64,000 nucleotides of DNA. It comes from JAAUUJ01 sp964392245 (GTDB lineage Bacteria; Cyanobacteriota; Cyanobacteriia; Thermostichales; Thermostichaceae). The translations under genes were made by a program, and so were the position numbers. The DNA is taken from positions 223,113 through 287,112 of the forward strand of contig CAYMOX010000001.1 in assembly GCA_964392245.1 (NCBI GenBank), written 5' to 3'. Position 1 is the stretch's first letter. Each line of letters opens with the position of its first letter. This document shows positions 16,324 through 25,772 of the stretch, piece after piece. The notes beneath the pieces were generated by a model. That model ran no database searches, was not told where the DNA came from, and was given only the letters and a program-made list of their open reading frames with translations.

Positions 16324-18555
16324 CTAAGCCAGGCAGAAGACCGCCGCCCGTACCAGTCGGATCTCGTCGTAGCTGATGTCTTCGCCCACCAGCTCTTTCA
16401 CTGCTGTCAGACTGGTGAGGCTATGCAGATCGTAAAAGGCTCGCAAAATCAGCCGTTGTTGCCGCGGGGGAACCAGCTGATCCAGATCCACCTCCGTCCC
16501 GACCGCCAGGAGCTGACAGAGCTGCGTGATCACCGTGTCCAGGCTGAGATGGAGCTCGGTGGCAATGCTGGCAGGATCCAGGCCCTGTTGATGCAGGTGG
16601 AGCGTGGGCTGAGCGGTGGGAGAGAGGGGGGGGAATGGAGGCAGTGTCTTTTCCTTGGGGACAGCAGAAACCGCTGGTCTCTGGGCAGCCAGGGGAATGG
16701 GAGTCGCAGGGGGTTGGGAATGAGGCTGAACCTTCTCCGCGACCTGTTCAGGGCGGAAGGCCTGAATGGCTTCTAGAAACCTCTCTCCATACTGATCCAG
16801 CTTGCGCTGCCCCACGCCGTGCACCTGTTCCAGTTCCTTCAGCGTCTGGGGTTGACGCAATGCCATCTCCTGGAGGGTGCGGTCAGCAAAGATCAGGAAG
16901 GGAGGTACAGCCGCCTGATCCGCCAGTTGCCGCCGCAAGTGCCGCAGATGCTGAAACAGTTGCTGCTGAGCTGCATTCAGTGCCTGTCCCTCTGGCTGCG
17001 AGCAAGGATCAGGGGTGCGTTGAGAGAGGGGAACCTTTACCTCGACCTCTCCGCGCAAGACGGCCCACCCTTGGTCTGTTACCGACAGGACAGGGTAGCC
17101 ATCCTGGCTCTCGGCCAGCAATCCCTGATGCAGGAACGCTCGCCCCAGATCCTGCCAGTCCCGCCCACTTAAATCCCGACCAATGCCATAGGTGGAGAGG
17201 CGATCATGGCCCAGCTTCAGGATTCGTTCCTGAGACGATCCCCGCAGGACATCGATAATATGTCGCATGCCAAAGCGCTGCTGACAGCGGAGCACACAGG
17301 AAAGCAACTTCTGGGCTTCGATTGTTCGATCCTCAACGGCCACGGGATGGCAGCAGTTATCACAGAGATGACAGGGATCCTCCTCAACCGTTTCGGAAAA
17401 GTAGCCCAGCAGTAATCGCCGCCGACAGACGGCACTCATGGCGTAATCCAGCATCTGCCGCAATTGCTGACGGGCCAGACGTTGTTCCTGAGGATCGGGT
17501 TTTTGCTGAATCAGGTACTCAATCTTGTGCCGATCCGCAGGATTAAAGTACAGGATACAGCGAGCCGGGAGCCCATCCCGTCCCGCTCGACCCGACTCCT
17601 GGTAATAGGACTCGATGGTTCTGGGCAGATCGTAGTGCACCACCAGGCGGACATCGGGTTTATTGATGCCCATTCCAAAGGCCAGGGTGGCCACAATCAC
17701 CTGCACCTGATCATAGAGAAATTGATTTTGATGGCTGTGCCGTTCTGTCGCGGGGAGCCCAGCGTGGTACGGAAGGGCGGTAATCCCCTGCGCTTGAATC
17801 TGATCCGTGAGAGTCTCCACCCCCGCTCGGCTCTGGCAGTAGATGATTGCGGATCCCGAGTCCATCTGGTGTAGCCGCTGGATGATCTCTTTGGGGGTGG
17901 ATCGGGTTTTGGGTAGCACCTCATAGTAAAGGTTGGGACGATTAAAGCTGGCGGTGTAACAAAAAGGATCCTGAAGCTGGAGTTGCTGCAGGATATCCCC
18001 GCGCACCCGTTCCGTGGCGGTGGCCGTCAGGGCTGTGATCGGCAGCTGGGGGAAGTGGCTGCGCATCTGGTGTAACTGTCGGTATTCTGGGCGAAAATCA
18101 TGCCCCCATTCGGAGATGCAGTGGGCCTCATCCACCACCAGGCGGGGCAGGCCTTGACGGTGCTGGATCTCTGCCAGCAGGGGTAAAAAGTCTTCCTGCA
18201 GCAGACGTTCCGGAGCCACATAGAGCAGTTTGTACTCTCCGCGCCGCAGAGCTGAGATGCGCTGGGACTGTTCTGAAGCCGTGAGGCTGCTGTTCAGAAA
18301 GGTGGCTGTAATCCCACTGGACTGAAGGCTGAGCACCTGATCCTGCATGAGGGCAATTAAGGGAGATACCACCAGCGTTACTCCGTCCTGGAGCAGGGCA
18401 GGTAATTGATAGCAAAGGGATTTCCCCCCGCCGGTGGGCATGAGGACGAAGATATCCCGATCCTGCAACACCTGCTGCAGGATCTCCTGTTGCCCTGGAC
18501 GAAAATGCTCGTAGCCAAAGTAATGTTTTAAGGCGGCCTGCAATCGATCGGTCAT
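16324..18555 (-). CDS. recQ: ATP-dependent DNA helicase RecQ
   Basis: 743 residues. Superfamily 2 helicase with Walker A MPTGGGKSLCYQ near residue 40, DEAH (VVDEAHCISEWGHDF) near 140 and the arginine-finger motif QESGRAGRDG. The RQC region has four zinc cysteines (CRRR..., C-DNCC). An HRDC domain follows (about 535-610; FADRTLQEMA, HGVGQRKLDQYG). The last 100 residues form a helix-turn-helix segment (GLDPASIATELHLSLDTVITQL) as in some longer RecQ proteins. It repairs stalled forks and processes recombination intermediates. Confidence 0.96.
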   Translation of the reverse strand: MTDRLQAALKHYFGYEHFRPGQQEILQQVLQDRDIFVLMPTGGGKSLCYQLPALLQDGVTLVVSPLIALMQDQVLSLQSSGITATFLNSSLTASEQSQRISALRRGEYKLLYVAPERLLQEDFLPLLAEIQHRQGLPRLVVDEAHCISEWGHDFRPEYRQLHQMRSHFPQLPITALTATATERVRGDILQQLQLQDPFCYTASFNRPNLYYEVLPKTRSTPKEIIQRLHQMDSGSAIIYCQSRAGVETLTDQIQAQGITALPYHAGLPATERHSHQNQFLYDQVQVIVATLAFGMGINKPDVRLVVHYDLPRTIESYYQESGRAGRDGLPARCILYFNPADRHKIEYLIQQKPDPQEQRLARQQLRQMLDYAMSAVCRRRLLLGYFSETVEEDPCHLCDNCCHPVAVEDRTIEAQKLLSCVLRCQQRFGMRHIIDVLRGSSQERILKLGHDRLSTYGIGRDLSGRDWQDLGRAFLHQGLLAESQDGYPVLSVTDQGWAVLRGEVEVKVPLSQRTPDPCSQPEGQALNAAQQQLFQHLRHLRRQLADQAAVPPFLIFADRTLQEMALRQPQTLKELEQVHGVGQRKLDQYGERFLEAIQAFRPEQVAEKVQPHSQPPATPIPLAAQRPAVSAVPKEKTLPPFPPLSPTAQPTLHLHQQGLDPASIATELHLSLDTVITQLCQLLAVGTEVDLDQLVPPRQQRLILRAFYDLHSLTSLTAVKELVGEDISYDEIRLVRAAVFCLA

Positions 18556-18687
18556 GCCTGTGGTCCTGGTGACGCCCTCATTTTATGAAAAACAATTCCC
18601 CTGGTTCTGACAAGTGCAGCCGTTTCACCAGTTGGTAAGATAAAGGCTACAGCATGGGATAAGTTGCCGAGCCCTGTCAGAAGATCT

Positions 18688-19422
18688 ATGACTGCACCTC
18701 GGATCCTGGTGGTTGACGATGAGCTCAGTATTCGCAGCCTGTTGCAACGCTATTTGCAGCGGCAGGGATATCTGGTGGAAACTGCCGAAACCGGCACCCT
18801 GGCCCTGGAGCGATTGCATAGTTTTCAGCCCAATCTCGTGGTTCTGGATTTGAACCTGCCGGACATGAGTGGGTACGAAGTCTGTCAGCGGATGCAGCAG
18901 GAGACCGGTGTCTATGTGCTCATGCTCACCAGCCGTGTCAGTACAGCCGATCGGCTGCAGGGACTTCACCTAGGAGCCGATGATTATCTGACCAAGCCCT
19001 TCCAACTGCCAGAGGTGAGTGCTCGGGTGGCGGCCATCCTGCGCCGACAACGGGTCAAGGCTCCGGTGGAAAGCGCCCCTTCCCTGTCCTTTCCTTCGCT
19101 GCACATCGATCCCGAAAGTCGGCAGGTGGTGCGGCATCATAAGGTGGTGCCTCTCACTGCCCTGGAATTTGACCTGCTCTACACGCTGGCCCGTTATCCT
19201 GGACGGGTGTGGCGGCGCAATGAACTCATTCAGGAGGTGTGGGAGTTCAATCAGCACAGTGGGGATGAACGGGTGGTGGATGTCCATATTGGTCAGATCC
19301 GCAAGAAGCTGGAATCGGATACCAGCCAGCCCGAGATGATCCTCACGGTCCGGGGGGTAGGGTACAAATTTGAGCCCCCCGCCAATTCTGAGTTCTCTCC
19401 TGCCCTGTCGCCATCCCCTTAA
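18688..19422 (+). CDS. OmpR-family response regulator
   Basis: 244 residues from the ATG at 18688; an upstream TTG at 18664 is in frame. The receiver has DD10-11, phosphoacceptor D54 in VVLDLNLPDM and K in LTKPFQLPE. A winged-helix DNA-binding domain follows (LTALEFDLLYTLARYPGRVWRR, then VDVHIGQIRKKL and VRGVGYKFEPP). It is a transcription factor of the RpaA/RpaB/ManR class. No histidine kinase is adjacent, so I do not name the target. It is divergent from recQ and its stop overlaps the next, convergent gene by four bases. Confidence 0.92.
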   Translation: MTAPRILVVDDELSIRSLLQRYLQRQGYLVETAETGTLALERLHSFQPNLVVLDLNLPDMSGYEVCQRMQQETGVYVLMLTSRVSTADRLQGLHLGADDYLTKPFQLPEVSARVAAILRRQRVKAPVESAPSLSFPSLHIDPESRQVVRHHKVVPLTALEFDLLYTLARYPGRVWRRNELIQEVWEFNQHSGDERVVDVHIGQIRKKLESDTSQPEMILTVRGVGYKFEPPANSEFSPALSPSP

Positions 19423-19790
19423 GGATTGATGCTCGATCCTGCGGGGTAGAGGCTGTAGTCGGGGCAGCCTTCGCAGGGACCCAGAGGATGAACAGCACAG
19501 CGGAGGAGAGGGGAATGGGCGTTGTAACGGCAACTGGCATCGCCAATGATCCCCTCATTCTCTGGGGTCAGGGTGGGGGCCGGTCGCACAAAGGCACGGA
19601 TGGCATGCAGGACGTAATGTCCGGCCCGGAGTGAATAGGAGTGGCGTTTTTCCAGAACCAGGTACCCCTGGGATCCCACCTGCAGATAGCTGCCAGGATG
19701 GGGGCTCTGCTCCAGGCTAATCTCAGCAACATGTTCCCCGGTTTCCGCGTCGATAATTTCTACCCCGCGGGGAGTCAAGGTCTCTGTCAT
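19419..19790 (-). CDS. Conserved cyanobacterial protein with C-terminal cysteine motif (probably DUF6464)
   Basis: 123 residues. The N-terminal half is beta-rich (MTETLTPRGVEIIDAETGEH). The C-terminal half carries CRYNAHSP, RCAVHPLGPCEGCPDY, a four-cysteine pattern that could hold a metal or iron-sulfur cluster. I believe this is the family called DUF6464 in cyanobacteria, known only by conservation. Its 3' end overlaps that of the response regulator by four bases, tail to tail. Confidence 0.65.
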   Translation of the reverse strand: MTETLTPRGVEIIDAETGEHVAEISLEQSPHPGSYLQVGSQGYLVLEKRHSYSLRAGHYVLHAIRAFVRPAPTLTPENEGIIGDASCRYNAHSPLLRCAVHPLGPCEGCPDYSLYPAGSSINP

Positions 19791-19870
19791 GAGCTCCTTT
19801 CATGGCTGTTCAGAAGTCATGGTCTTGCACCAGTGTATCTCCGGGGGCAAAGCCTGGTGACCGGTGAGTC

Positions 19871-21412
19871 TTAGCTTAGCCCCAGGAGCAGTTGCAGGGG
19901 AGGGGGAACCGGCAGAATGATCAAGACCAGAAACGTCAGCAACACCAACCCCAGCAAATCTCGCCACTCTGATAACTCAGTCACATCATTCAGGGCGGGT
20001 TCATCCGCCGCAGAGATAAAGAACAAGAGCAAGACCCACAACAGCAACCAGGGTTGGATGGTTAAGGCCAACACCAGAGCCAGGAGCCGACTGATCCAGC
20101 CAATGGTGGCCGCCAGTTTCTGACCGTAGACCGCGTGCACCAGATGGCCGCCATCCAGTTGTCCGACTGGCATGATGTTGAAGGCCATCACCACCAACCC
20201 GATCCAACCGGCAAAGGCCAGAGGATGAAAATCAATCAACTGTCCCGGTTCCAGTTGCCCGCCCATGATCACACTGGCCAGCATCCCCAACAGCAGTGAG
20301 TGGGTGGGATTCATCTGGTGAAAGGTGGTCAAGAGCGGTTGATTCTCCTGCACCACGGGAGCAGCAGTGGGATCGGAGTGGAACAGTCCCAGCACCAGAA
20401 ACAGCAGCGCGATCAGACTGCCCACCAATGGCCCAGAAACACTGAGATCGAAGAGGACGGTCCGGTTGGGAACGGGTTGTTTCAGCTGGGTGATCGCCCC
20501 AAAGGTGCCCAGGGCAAAAGGAACAGGAATGAAGTAAGGCAGAGAGGTGGAGAGTTGGTGCCAGCGGGCAACAGCATAGCGACTGAGTTCGTGACCGGCC
20601 AGGATGGTCAGCAATCCAGCAGCGTAAGGCAAGCCCGTCAACAGATCCTCAGGATGCAGCATCCAGTTCAAGGGCAGCAACCGTTCTGGGGGCACACCCG
20701 CTGCATAAGCCCCTGCACTCAAAAGCGTGTAGACACTCATCAGGGCCAGTCCGATCGCCAGATCTGGACGATCGGCAGCCAGAGGCCGTCGGGCCGCCGG
20801 ATTGGGTACCAGGGCAAAAAAAGGCTTGCCTGCGAACCCTTCCTGCAACACCACCAGAAAACGGTTACCAAACTCCGCTTCCACGTTATGTCGCACCCGC
20901 TCATAGGCTTCGGTGGGCTCGGATCGCAAATTGCCCCGACAGATAATGGCCTGGGATCGGTAGTCAATGGTCTGCAAATAGTACACCGACCAGGGAAAAC
21001 ATCCGCGCAGACGATCCCGAGGAATTTCCGAAATGGGGGTGTGAGCGAGGGCCGCGGTCATGCGCTCCGCAGCGGTGTCATCCGCCTGGGAAGTCTCCGG
21101 CGCAGGAGAGGAGGCAGACGAGGGGGGGGCCTCTTGAGAAGGACTTTCCTCAGAAGAAGAACGACGGTGGTGCGACATGATCCGGCGAGTGATGTAAAAG
21201 TAGGCGCTGAGAAACAGGACTAACCGCAGAATAAAGGGCATTTCGGTCTGCAACAGTTGACGAGTCCCCACAATCAACACAGGGGGAATCAGCATGACAA
21301 GCCAGAGGTGCCGCCATGGTAAAGGCTTGACCTGAGGTGATCCCTTTTGCAGTAGCCCAATGAGGAGGTAAGTAACCACTGCTACAATTGCAAGTGCAAT
21401 CCAATCTGCCAT
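19871..21412 (-). CDS. Site-2-protease-like (M50, EGY type) membrane protein with a broken HExxH
   Basis: 513 residues. N-terminal membrane segments (about 5-70) are followed by a Ser/Glu-rich linker (80-115), a soluble domain (about 120-215) and a multi-pass C-terminal half. The layout matches the EGY1-3 proteins of chloroplasts and their cyanobacterial homologues. The second M50 motif is intact (NIMPVGQLDGGHL, D420). The zinc motif reads H274-E-L-S-R278, so the second histidine of HExxH is an arginine. Proteolysis is therefore doubtful; plant EGY3 also lacks the motif. Site-2 proteases cleave membrane-bound regulators. Confidence 0.85.
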   Translation of the reverse strand: MADWIALAIVAVVTYLLIGLLQKGSPQVKPLPWRHLWLVMLIPPVLIVGTRQLLQTEMPFILRLVLFLSAYFYITRRIMSHHRRSSSEESPSQEAPPSSASSPAPETSQADDTAAERMTAALAHTPISEIPRDRLRGCFPWSVYYLQTIDYRSQAIICRGNLRSEPTEAYERVRHNVEAEFGNRFLVVLQEGFAGKPFFALVPNPAARRPLAADRPDLAIGLALMSVYTLLSAGAYAAGVPPERLLPLNWMLHPEDLLTGLPYAAGLLTILAGHELSRYAVARWHQLSTSLPYFIPVPFALGTFGAITQLKQPVPNRTVLFDLSVSGPLVGSLIALLFLVLGLFHSDPTAAPVVQENQPLLTTFHQMNPTHSLLLGMLASVIMGGQLEPGQLIDFHPLAFAGWIGLVVMAFNIMPVGQLDGGHLVHAVYGQKLAATIGWISRLLALVLALTIQPWLLLWVLLLFFISAADEPALNDVTELSEWRDLLGLVLLTFLVLIILPVPPPLQLLLGLS

Positions 21413-21557
21413 GCTGAAGGTATTGCGCTGGTGGCAGCTCCTAAGTGGACCCTCCTAGGCTAGCAGAGCTGTCTGTCAACAGGGTGGGAGATCACATCCA
21501 ACGTTCGCCGGACTCTATTTATGCAGATCATTGGGATCGTGCTGCTGAGATAAGTGT

Positions 21558-23291
21558 ATGGGAGAAACCCTGGATCTTGCCCATCAGGTGGCTCAGATGA
21601 TTGTGGTGCCAGTGCAGGGATGCTTTTTGCATGCGGCCCCAGCGGTTACCTCCTCAGGATGGGCTGCTGACCAGCCCTATGCCTGTGCCGAGCCCGCTGA
21701 TCTTCAGGAGCTCATTCAAACTCTGGGAATGGGCGGGGTTTGGATCAATGCGGCTCCTGCCGCTGAGGCCTACCTGCGGATTCAGCAGTTGCAGGCTTGG
21801 GCGTCACTGCCATTGCTCGTGGGAGCTAGCCTGGAGCAGGGGCCTGGCCATCTCTTCTCTGGATTAAGCCGTTGTTTTCCGACCCTGACATTGCAGGGGT
21901 TAGAGGCGGATCAGAGCAATTACTGGGCTGCAACCATGGCGCGGATTACCGCCCGCGAGGCCCTGACTCTGGGCATCAACTGGCTGCTGGCCCCCATGGT
22001 AGATCTGTTACCCCAGGGGTTGAACCCCTTTCTGGCGGACCATCGCACGTTTGGACCTGAACCCCAACAGGTGGCTCTGAGGGTGAATGCCTTCATTGCC
22101 GCAGCTCGGGCTGAAGGACTGTTAACCACCGCCAAAACCTATCCTAGCTATGGTTGCAGCAGCAGCAGCGAGGAGAGTCCCTGGCCCAGAAGTGATCGGT
22201 CTCTACAGGATCTGATGTCAGGTCCCCTGCAACCTTTACTGCAGGCGGTTCAGGCAGGGGTTGATGCGGTGATGACCGCCCATGTCCTCGTACCGGAGAT
22301 TGATCCCGAGTGGCCTGCAACCCTTTCGCCTGCGGTGCTGCAACCGTTATTGTCATCCTTTAGGGGTCTGGTGGTGACAGATGTGCTGGATCATCCCCTC
22401 CTGATGACCCACTCCACTCCTGCTGAAATCGTCCTGCGGGCAGTAAAGGCCGGTGCCGATCTGCTGCTTGCACCCCCCAATCCGGCTGAAACGGTGGCGA
22501 CGCTCTGTGAGGCGGTGGAACAGGGTGTGATTCCAGCCGAGCGTATCCAGCGATCCGTCGGCAAGATTCTGCGAGCCAAACAGCGGATCATGCCCCAGGC
22601 GGCTCCCCTGCTGCAGCACTGGTGGCCCCCCCTGCGTCCCCCCTCTCCCCCCCCTGCACTGGATCCGAGTCGTCGGGTAGAAACTGGGTTGTTGAGAGAG
22701 CTGCTCCTGGATGAGCCTTTACCCAAGGGGACTGCCCGCAATGCCATGGGGACAGGTCCCCTCACCGCCCTTGCTCATCCTTCGGAGTCTGGAGAAACCC
22801 GTGCTTATCTCCAATCGCTTGCTCGGGTTTCAGTGCAGGGGCAAGCCCTGGACAAACTCCCTCTCCCCCCACAGGGACTGGCCTGGATCTGGACAACGGA
22901 TCTGTTGCTCTCTCAGGATCTGCAACCGGAAGCTCCCGCCATCACCCAACCCATGCAGGCTGGTCTAGAGGTGTTGATCAGTGATAACCGCACCCCCCTA
23001 GCGACGCTGGAGTCCACCCTTGATGCAGCTGAGACACTCATTGTGCAGTGGTTGTTGCCCATGGCTTCCCCCCTGGAAGACCCACCCCCTTGGCTCTGGC
23101 CTCTGCTGGCCGAACATCTGCACAAAACGCAGGCCATGATCTGGTACGGTAATCGCCATCTGGGGCAGCGACTGTCTGTCATGCTAGAAGCGGCCCCTCA
23201 CCCCATCCCCTATTTGCAATCCCTCACTGCCCATGTACAGGTGCAGACTCAGATCTGGGCTCGATTGCTGGGCAGTGCTGTCTTCCCCTAA
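21558..23291 (+). CDS. Glycoside hydrolase family 3-like protein with degenerate catalytic loop
   Basis: 577 residues. The N-terminal TIM barrel resembles GH3 beta-N-acetylhexosaminidases: LAHQVAQMIVVPVQG, PLLVGASLEQGPG, NWLLAPMVDLLP and GLVVTDVLDHP with the candidate nucleophile D275. In NagZ-type enzymes a loop KHFPGHG supplies the acid/base histidine. Here the same place reads KTYPSYG (193-199) without histidine. The C-terminal 220 residues are a divergent second domain. The likely ancestry is cell-wall recycling, but activity is doubtful. It stands alone, 145 bases upstream of cytM. Confidence 0.8.
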   Translation: MGETLDLAHQVAQMIVVPVQGCFLHAAPAVTSSGWAADQPYACAEPADLQELIQTLGMGGVWINAAPAAEAYLRIQQLQAWASLPLLVGASLEQGPGHLFSGLSRCFPTLTLQGLEADQSNYWAATMARITAREALTLGINWLLAPMVDLLPQGLNPFLADHRTFGPEPQQVALRVNAFIAAARAEGLLTTAKTYPSYGCSSSSEESPWPRSDRSLQDLMSGPLQPLLQAVQAGVDAVMTAHVLVPEIDPEWPATLSPAVLQPLLSSFRGLVVTDVLDHPLLMTHSTPAEIVLRAVKAGADLLLAPPNPAETVATLCEAVEQGVIPAERIQRSVGKILRAKQRIMPQAAPLLQHWWPPLRPPSPPPALDPSRRVETGLLRELLLDEPLPKGTARNAMGTGPLTALAHPSESGETRAYLQSLARVSVQGQALDKLPLPPQGLAWIWTTDLLLSQDLQPEAPAITQPMQAGLEVLISDNRTPLATLESTLDAAETLIVQWLLPMASPLEDPPPWLWPLLAEHLHKTQAMIWYGNRHLGQRLSVMLEAAPHPIPYLQSLTAHVQVQTQIWARLLGSAVFP

Positions 23292-23435
23292 TCTAGAGAG
23301 GCTTTCCCACTGACCTCTGTAGCAATGCTTAAGAAAACGTAAACTCAGTTACGGAAAGTTGGCACACATTTACCCTTGAGTTATTCTGTAGGGAGATTTG
23401 TTAATGTTTAGCAACTATTTCTCTCAGGAAGTGCT

Positions 23436-23825
23436 GTGCAGACCCTTCCCCGCATGGAGTCTTATAATCTGTTACCTAAAGGGTGGCTCAGCGGGCTCAG
23501 GTTATTAGCATTCGGGTTGCTGATCTGGCTATTGATTCTGGTGGGAATGCGTGCCTGGCCCCAGCCCGATCCTTATGTACATCAGGTGTTGCAATTGCAG
23601 GGGAATCCAGCGCGGGGAGCCTCTTTGTTTGCCCTCAACTGTGCCGCTTGCCACGGTGAAGATGGCCATGGCCGCGTGGGGCCCAGTTTGCACGGGTTGC
23701 ACAGTCATCGCTCCTCGACTTTTATTATTGAGCAGGTGACCAGCGGCAATACTCCTCCCATGCCTCAATTTCAGCCTGATCCTCAAGAAATGGCTGATCT
23801 TCTCAGTTATTTAGAAAGTCTGTAA
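23436..23825 (+). CDS. cytM: Cytochrome c (CytM type)
   Basis: 129 residues. A GTG at 23436 with AGGAA at six bases is chosen; an ATG at 23454 is possible. One N-terminal membrane anchor or signal (about 19-40) precedes a class I c-type domain. Heme is bound by C69-A-A-C72-H73, and M109 in PPMPQF is the probable sixth ligand. The spacing and size match cyanobacterial CytM, which dampens photosynthetic activity or interacts with respiratory electron flow. The AT-rich 144 bases before it probably hold the promoter. Confidence 0.87.
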   Translation: MQTLPRMESYNLLPKGWLSGLRLLAFGLLIWLLILVGMRAWPQPDPYVHQVLQLQGNPARGASLFALNCAACHGEDGHGRVGPSLHGLHSHRSSTFIIEQVTSGNTPPMPQFQPDPQEMADLLSYLESL

Positions 23826-23906
23826 GCGGTTGTTGCTTCGGTCACAGCTATTCCCCTGGATCCCTTATGCTGGTAGGCAACTTTGCCCCCCTCTGTTGGA
23901 TGGAGC

Positions 23907-24587
23907 ATGTCCACCCCTGAGCTCATTCTTTCGCTTTGCTACTGTGGCCTCTGGCTGGCAACGGTGTTTGTGCTGGCGGAATGGTTGCGCTGGCGGCAGG
24001 TGGAAGGCGAGCTGGTGCGCAAGTGGATTCACATTGGGGTGGGCAACATTATCTTATTGGCGTGGTATCTACAGATCCCCCGTTGGGTGGGGCTGGCCTT
24101 TTCAATCCTGTTTTGTGGAGTGGCATTGTTGTCTTATCGCATCCAGATTTTGCAGAGCCTGAATGGGGTGGGGCGCAAAAGTTTTGGCACGTTTTTTTAT
24201 CCCCTCAGCATTGGGATTTTATTGCTGCTGTTCTGGTTTCCGGATGCGGGGATGCAACCCTTTGCGGTGATCGGAATCCTGGTGATGACCTGGGGAGATG
24301 CACTGGCGGCTCTGGTGGGCCAAACCTGGGGACACCACCCCTACACGGTGGGCACAATCCACAAAAGCTGGGAAGGATCGGCCACAATGCTGCTGGTCAG
24401 CACCCTGATCATTGGGCTGGTTCTGGGCAGCCGCCTAGGATTTAGTGGGGGTATGTGGTTGGGATCCGGTGGGATCGCCATGGCTGCAACATGTCTGGAG
24501 GTGCTGTCCTGGCGAGGCATAGATAACCTGACGGTTCCGGTGGTCAGTGGTGTGCTCAGTTACTGGCTTTTTGGGGTGGTGGGCTAG
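23907..24587 (+). CDS. Phytol/dolichol kinase-like membrane protein
   Basis: 226 residues from the ATG at 23907. Six or seven hydrophobic segments are interrupted by family motifs: LVRKWIHIGVGNIILLAW near the N-terminus, GRKSFGTFFYPLSIG and MTWGDALAALVGQ with GTIHKSWEGSA. These are the CTP-dependent polyprenol kinase signatures shared with plant VTE5/VTE6. The likely role is phosphorylation of phytol or phytyl phosphate released from chlorophyll, feeding tocopherol or chlorophyll synthesis. It lies 81 bases after cytM on the same strand. Confidence 0.85.
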   Translation: MSTPELILSLCYCGLWLATVFVLAEWLRWRQVEGELVRKWIHIGVGNIILLAWYLQIPRWVGLAFSILFCGVALLSYRIQILQSLNGVGRKSFGTFFYPLSIGILLLLFWFPDAGMQPFAVIGILVMTWGDALAALVGQTWGHHPYTVGTIHKSWEGSATMLLVSTLIIGLVLGSRLGFSGGMWLGSGGIAMAATCLEVLSWRGIDNLTVPVVSGVLSYWLFGVVG

Positions 24588-24748
24588 AGAGCAAAGGGAT
24601 CGGTTACCCTGACCACCATAAGGGCAATTTTGGCATGACTCAATTCCATCCGATGCAAACCGATTGAGTTGCCAGAAATGGGCGAGAGATGCTGAAAATG
24701 CTCCGAGCTGGAGACCCTGAAGTAACCTGGCGGAGGAAAGCGCACCCC

Positions 24749-25051
24749 ATGCATGAACAGGAGCAGACACGGCAGGAATTGCAGACAGCGATTGCAGAGT
24801 TACCTGTGTCAGGACCTTACTTTATCGAGCAACGCCTGGCACGCATTCGGGGACCTTTTCTGCGTGCGGTGAAGGATGTTGCACCTGGGGAATCCTGGTG
24901 GGAGATCCGCTACTTTTTTACCCTCAATGATCTGCAGTGGGCCTACCTGCCGGAACAACACCGCACGGCTGAGTTTGCCTGGGGGCATACCCCAAAACAA
25001 GCCTACCTAAACGGGATCCTTTTGCATGTGGAACGAGCGGAAGTGGAGTAA
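24749..25051 (+). CDS. Conserved-looking small protein, unknown function
   Basis: 100 residues from the ATG at 24749, which has GGAGG eleven bases upstream. The frame is open to 24689, but that start has no ribosome site. The protein is soluble and rich in aromatic residues, with WWEIRYFFTLNDLQWAYLP in the middle and HTPKQAYLNGILLHVERAEV at the end. The codon use resembles its neighbours. I do not recognise the family. It ends three bases before the convergent pyrR stop. Confidence 0.65.
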   Translation: MHEQEQTRQELQTAIAELPVSGPYFIEQRLARIRGPFLRAVKDVAPGESWWEIRYFFTLNDLQWAYLPEQHRTAEFAWGHTPKQAYLNGILLHVERAEVE

Positions 25052-25054
25052 GTT

Positions 25055-25594
25055 TTAAAGATTTTGAGCGTGTTCCAGGAAAACCCCATCTTCTCCATCT
25101 TCTTCCTGGAGGTGAACCCGCACCACATCAGTTAATTGGGTGGTCAGGCACATGCCTGTGTAGTCGGGTTGAATCGGGAGCTGACGGTGTCCCCGATCGA
25201 TGAGTACGGCCAGACGCACAAACTGGGGCCGACCAAATTGCTTCAGGGCTTCCAGCGCCGCCTGCACTGTGCGTCCCCGAAAAATAACATCATCCACCAG
25301 GATCACAGGTTGATTGGTCAGATCGCGCGGCATATCAGTTTGATGAGGGGTGCGCACCCCCCGCTGCTGCAGATCATCCCGAAAAAAGGTGATATCCAGA
25401 GCTCCCACCACCAAGGGTTGCTGAGGCCAGCGGCTTTGCAACACCTGACTCAACCGCCGGGCCAGGGGTACACCACGAGTTCGGATCCCCACCAGCACAG
25501 GCGGTAGGCTACTCGACAGGTCGGCTGTACAGGCTGCCGCCAGCTGCAGGATTAACTGATCGATTTGGGGGGCGGCAAGCAGCGGCGGGTTCAC
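25055..25594 (-). CDS. pyrR: PyrR, pyrimidine regulator / uracil phosphoribosyltransferase
   Basis: 179 residues with a GTG start. The PRPP-binding motif is VILVDDVIFRGRTVQAALEAL. The N-terminal VLVGIRTRGVPLARRL and FFRDDLQQRGVR segments are standard PyrR. In Gram-positive bacteria PyrR controls pyr operons by RNA binding and also converts uracil to UMP; in cyanobacteria it is often annotated as bifunctional. No pyr gene or attenuator is adjacent, so enzymatic salvage is the safer reading. Confidence 0.92.
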   Translation of the reverse strand: MNPPLLAAPQIDQLILQLAAACTADLSSSLPPVLVGIRTRGVPLARRLSQVLQSRWPQQPLVVGALDITFFRDDLQQRGVRTPHQTDMPRDLTNQPVILVDDVIFRGRTVQAALEALKQFGRPQFVRLAVLIDRGHRQLPIQPDYTGMCLTTQLTDVVRVHLQEEDGEDGVFLEHAQNL

Positions 25595-25743
25595 CAGAAT
25601 CCGGCTCGGTTCATGATTCGCTTATCATAGTCAATCTCAAGCTGTGGTGGCCTCTTCTTCTCTAGGAAGCAGGGAAGCCTTAAGCTAAGCTAGAACTGCT
25701 ACCTATTAAACTGTCCAATTGGTTACACCTGAGGCAGCGTAGG

Positions 25744-25772
25744 AGTGGGGAATCCCACTTCTTCTGTTTTTT
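25744..25772 (+). terminator. Hairpin with T-tract in the leader of rimP-nusA (possible attenuator)
   Basis: AGTGGG (25744-25749), loop GAAT and CCCACT (25754-25759) make a compact stem followed by TTCTTCTGTTTTTT. It has the form of an intrinsic terminator on the plus strand, but no plus-strand gene ends here: the gene to the left, pyrR, is transcribed away. It lies 38 bases ahead of the rimP ATG, so transcripts entering rimP-nusA must pass it. An attenuation role is inference. Confidence 0.6.

Noticed and set aside
20300..21223. 307-codon open frame opposite the EGY-type gene
   Set aside because: Arg/Gly/Gln-rich antisense shadow; the minus-strand gene is clearly real.
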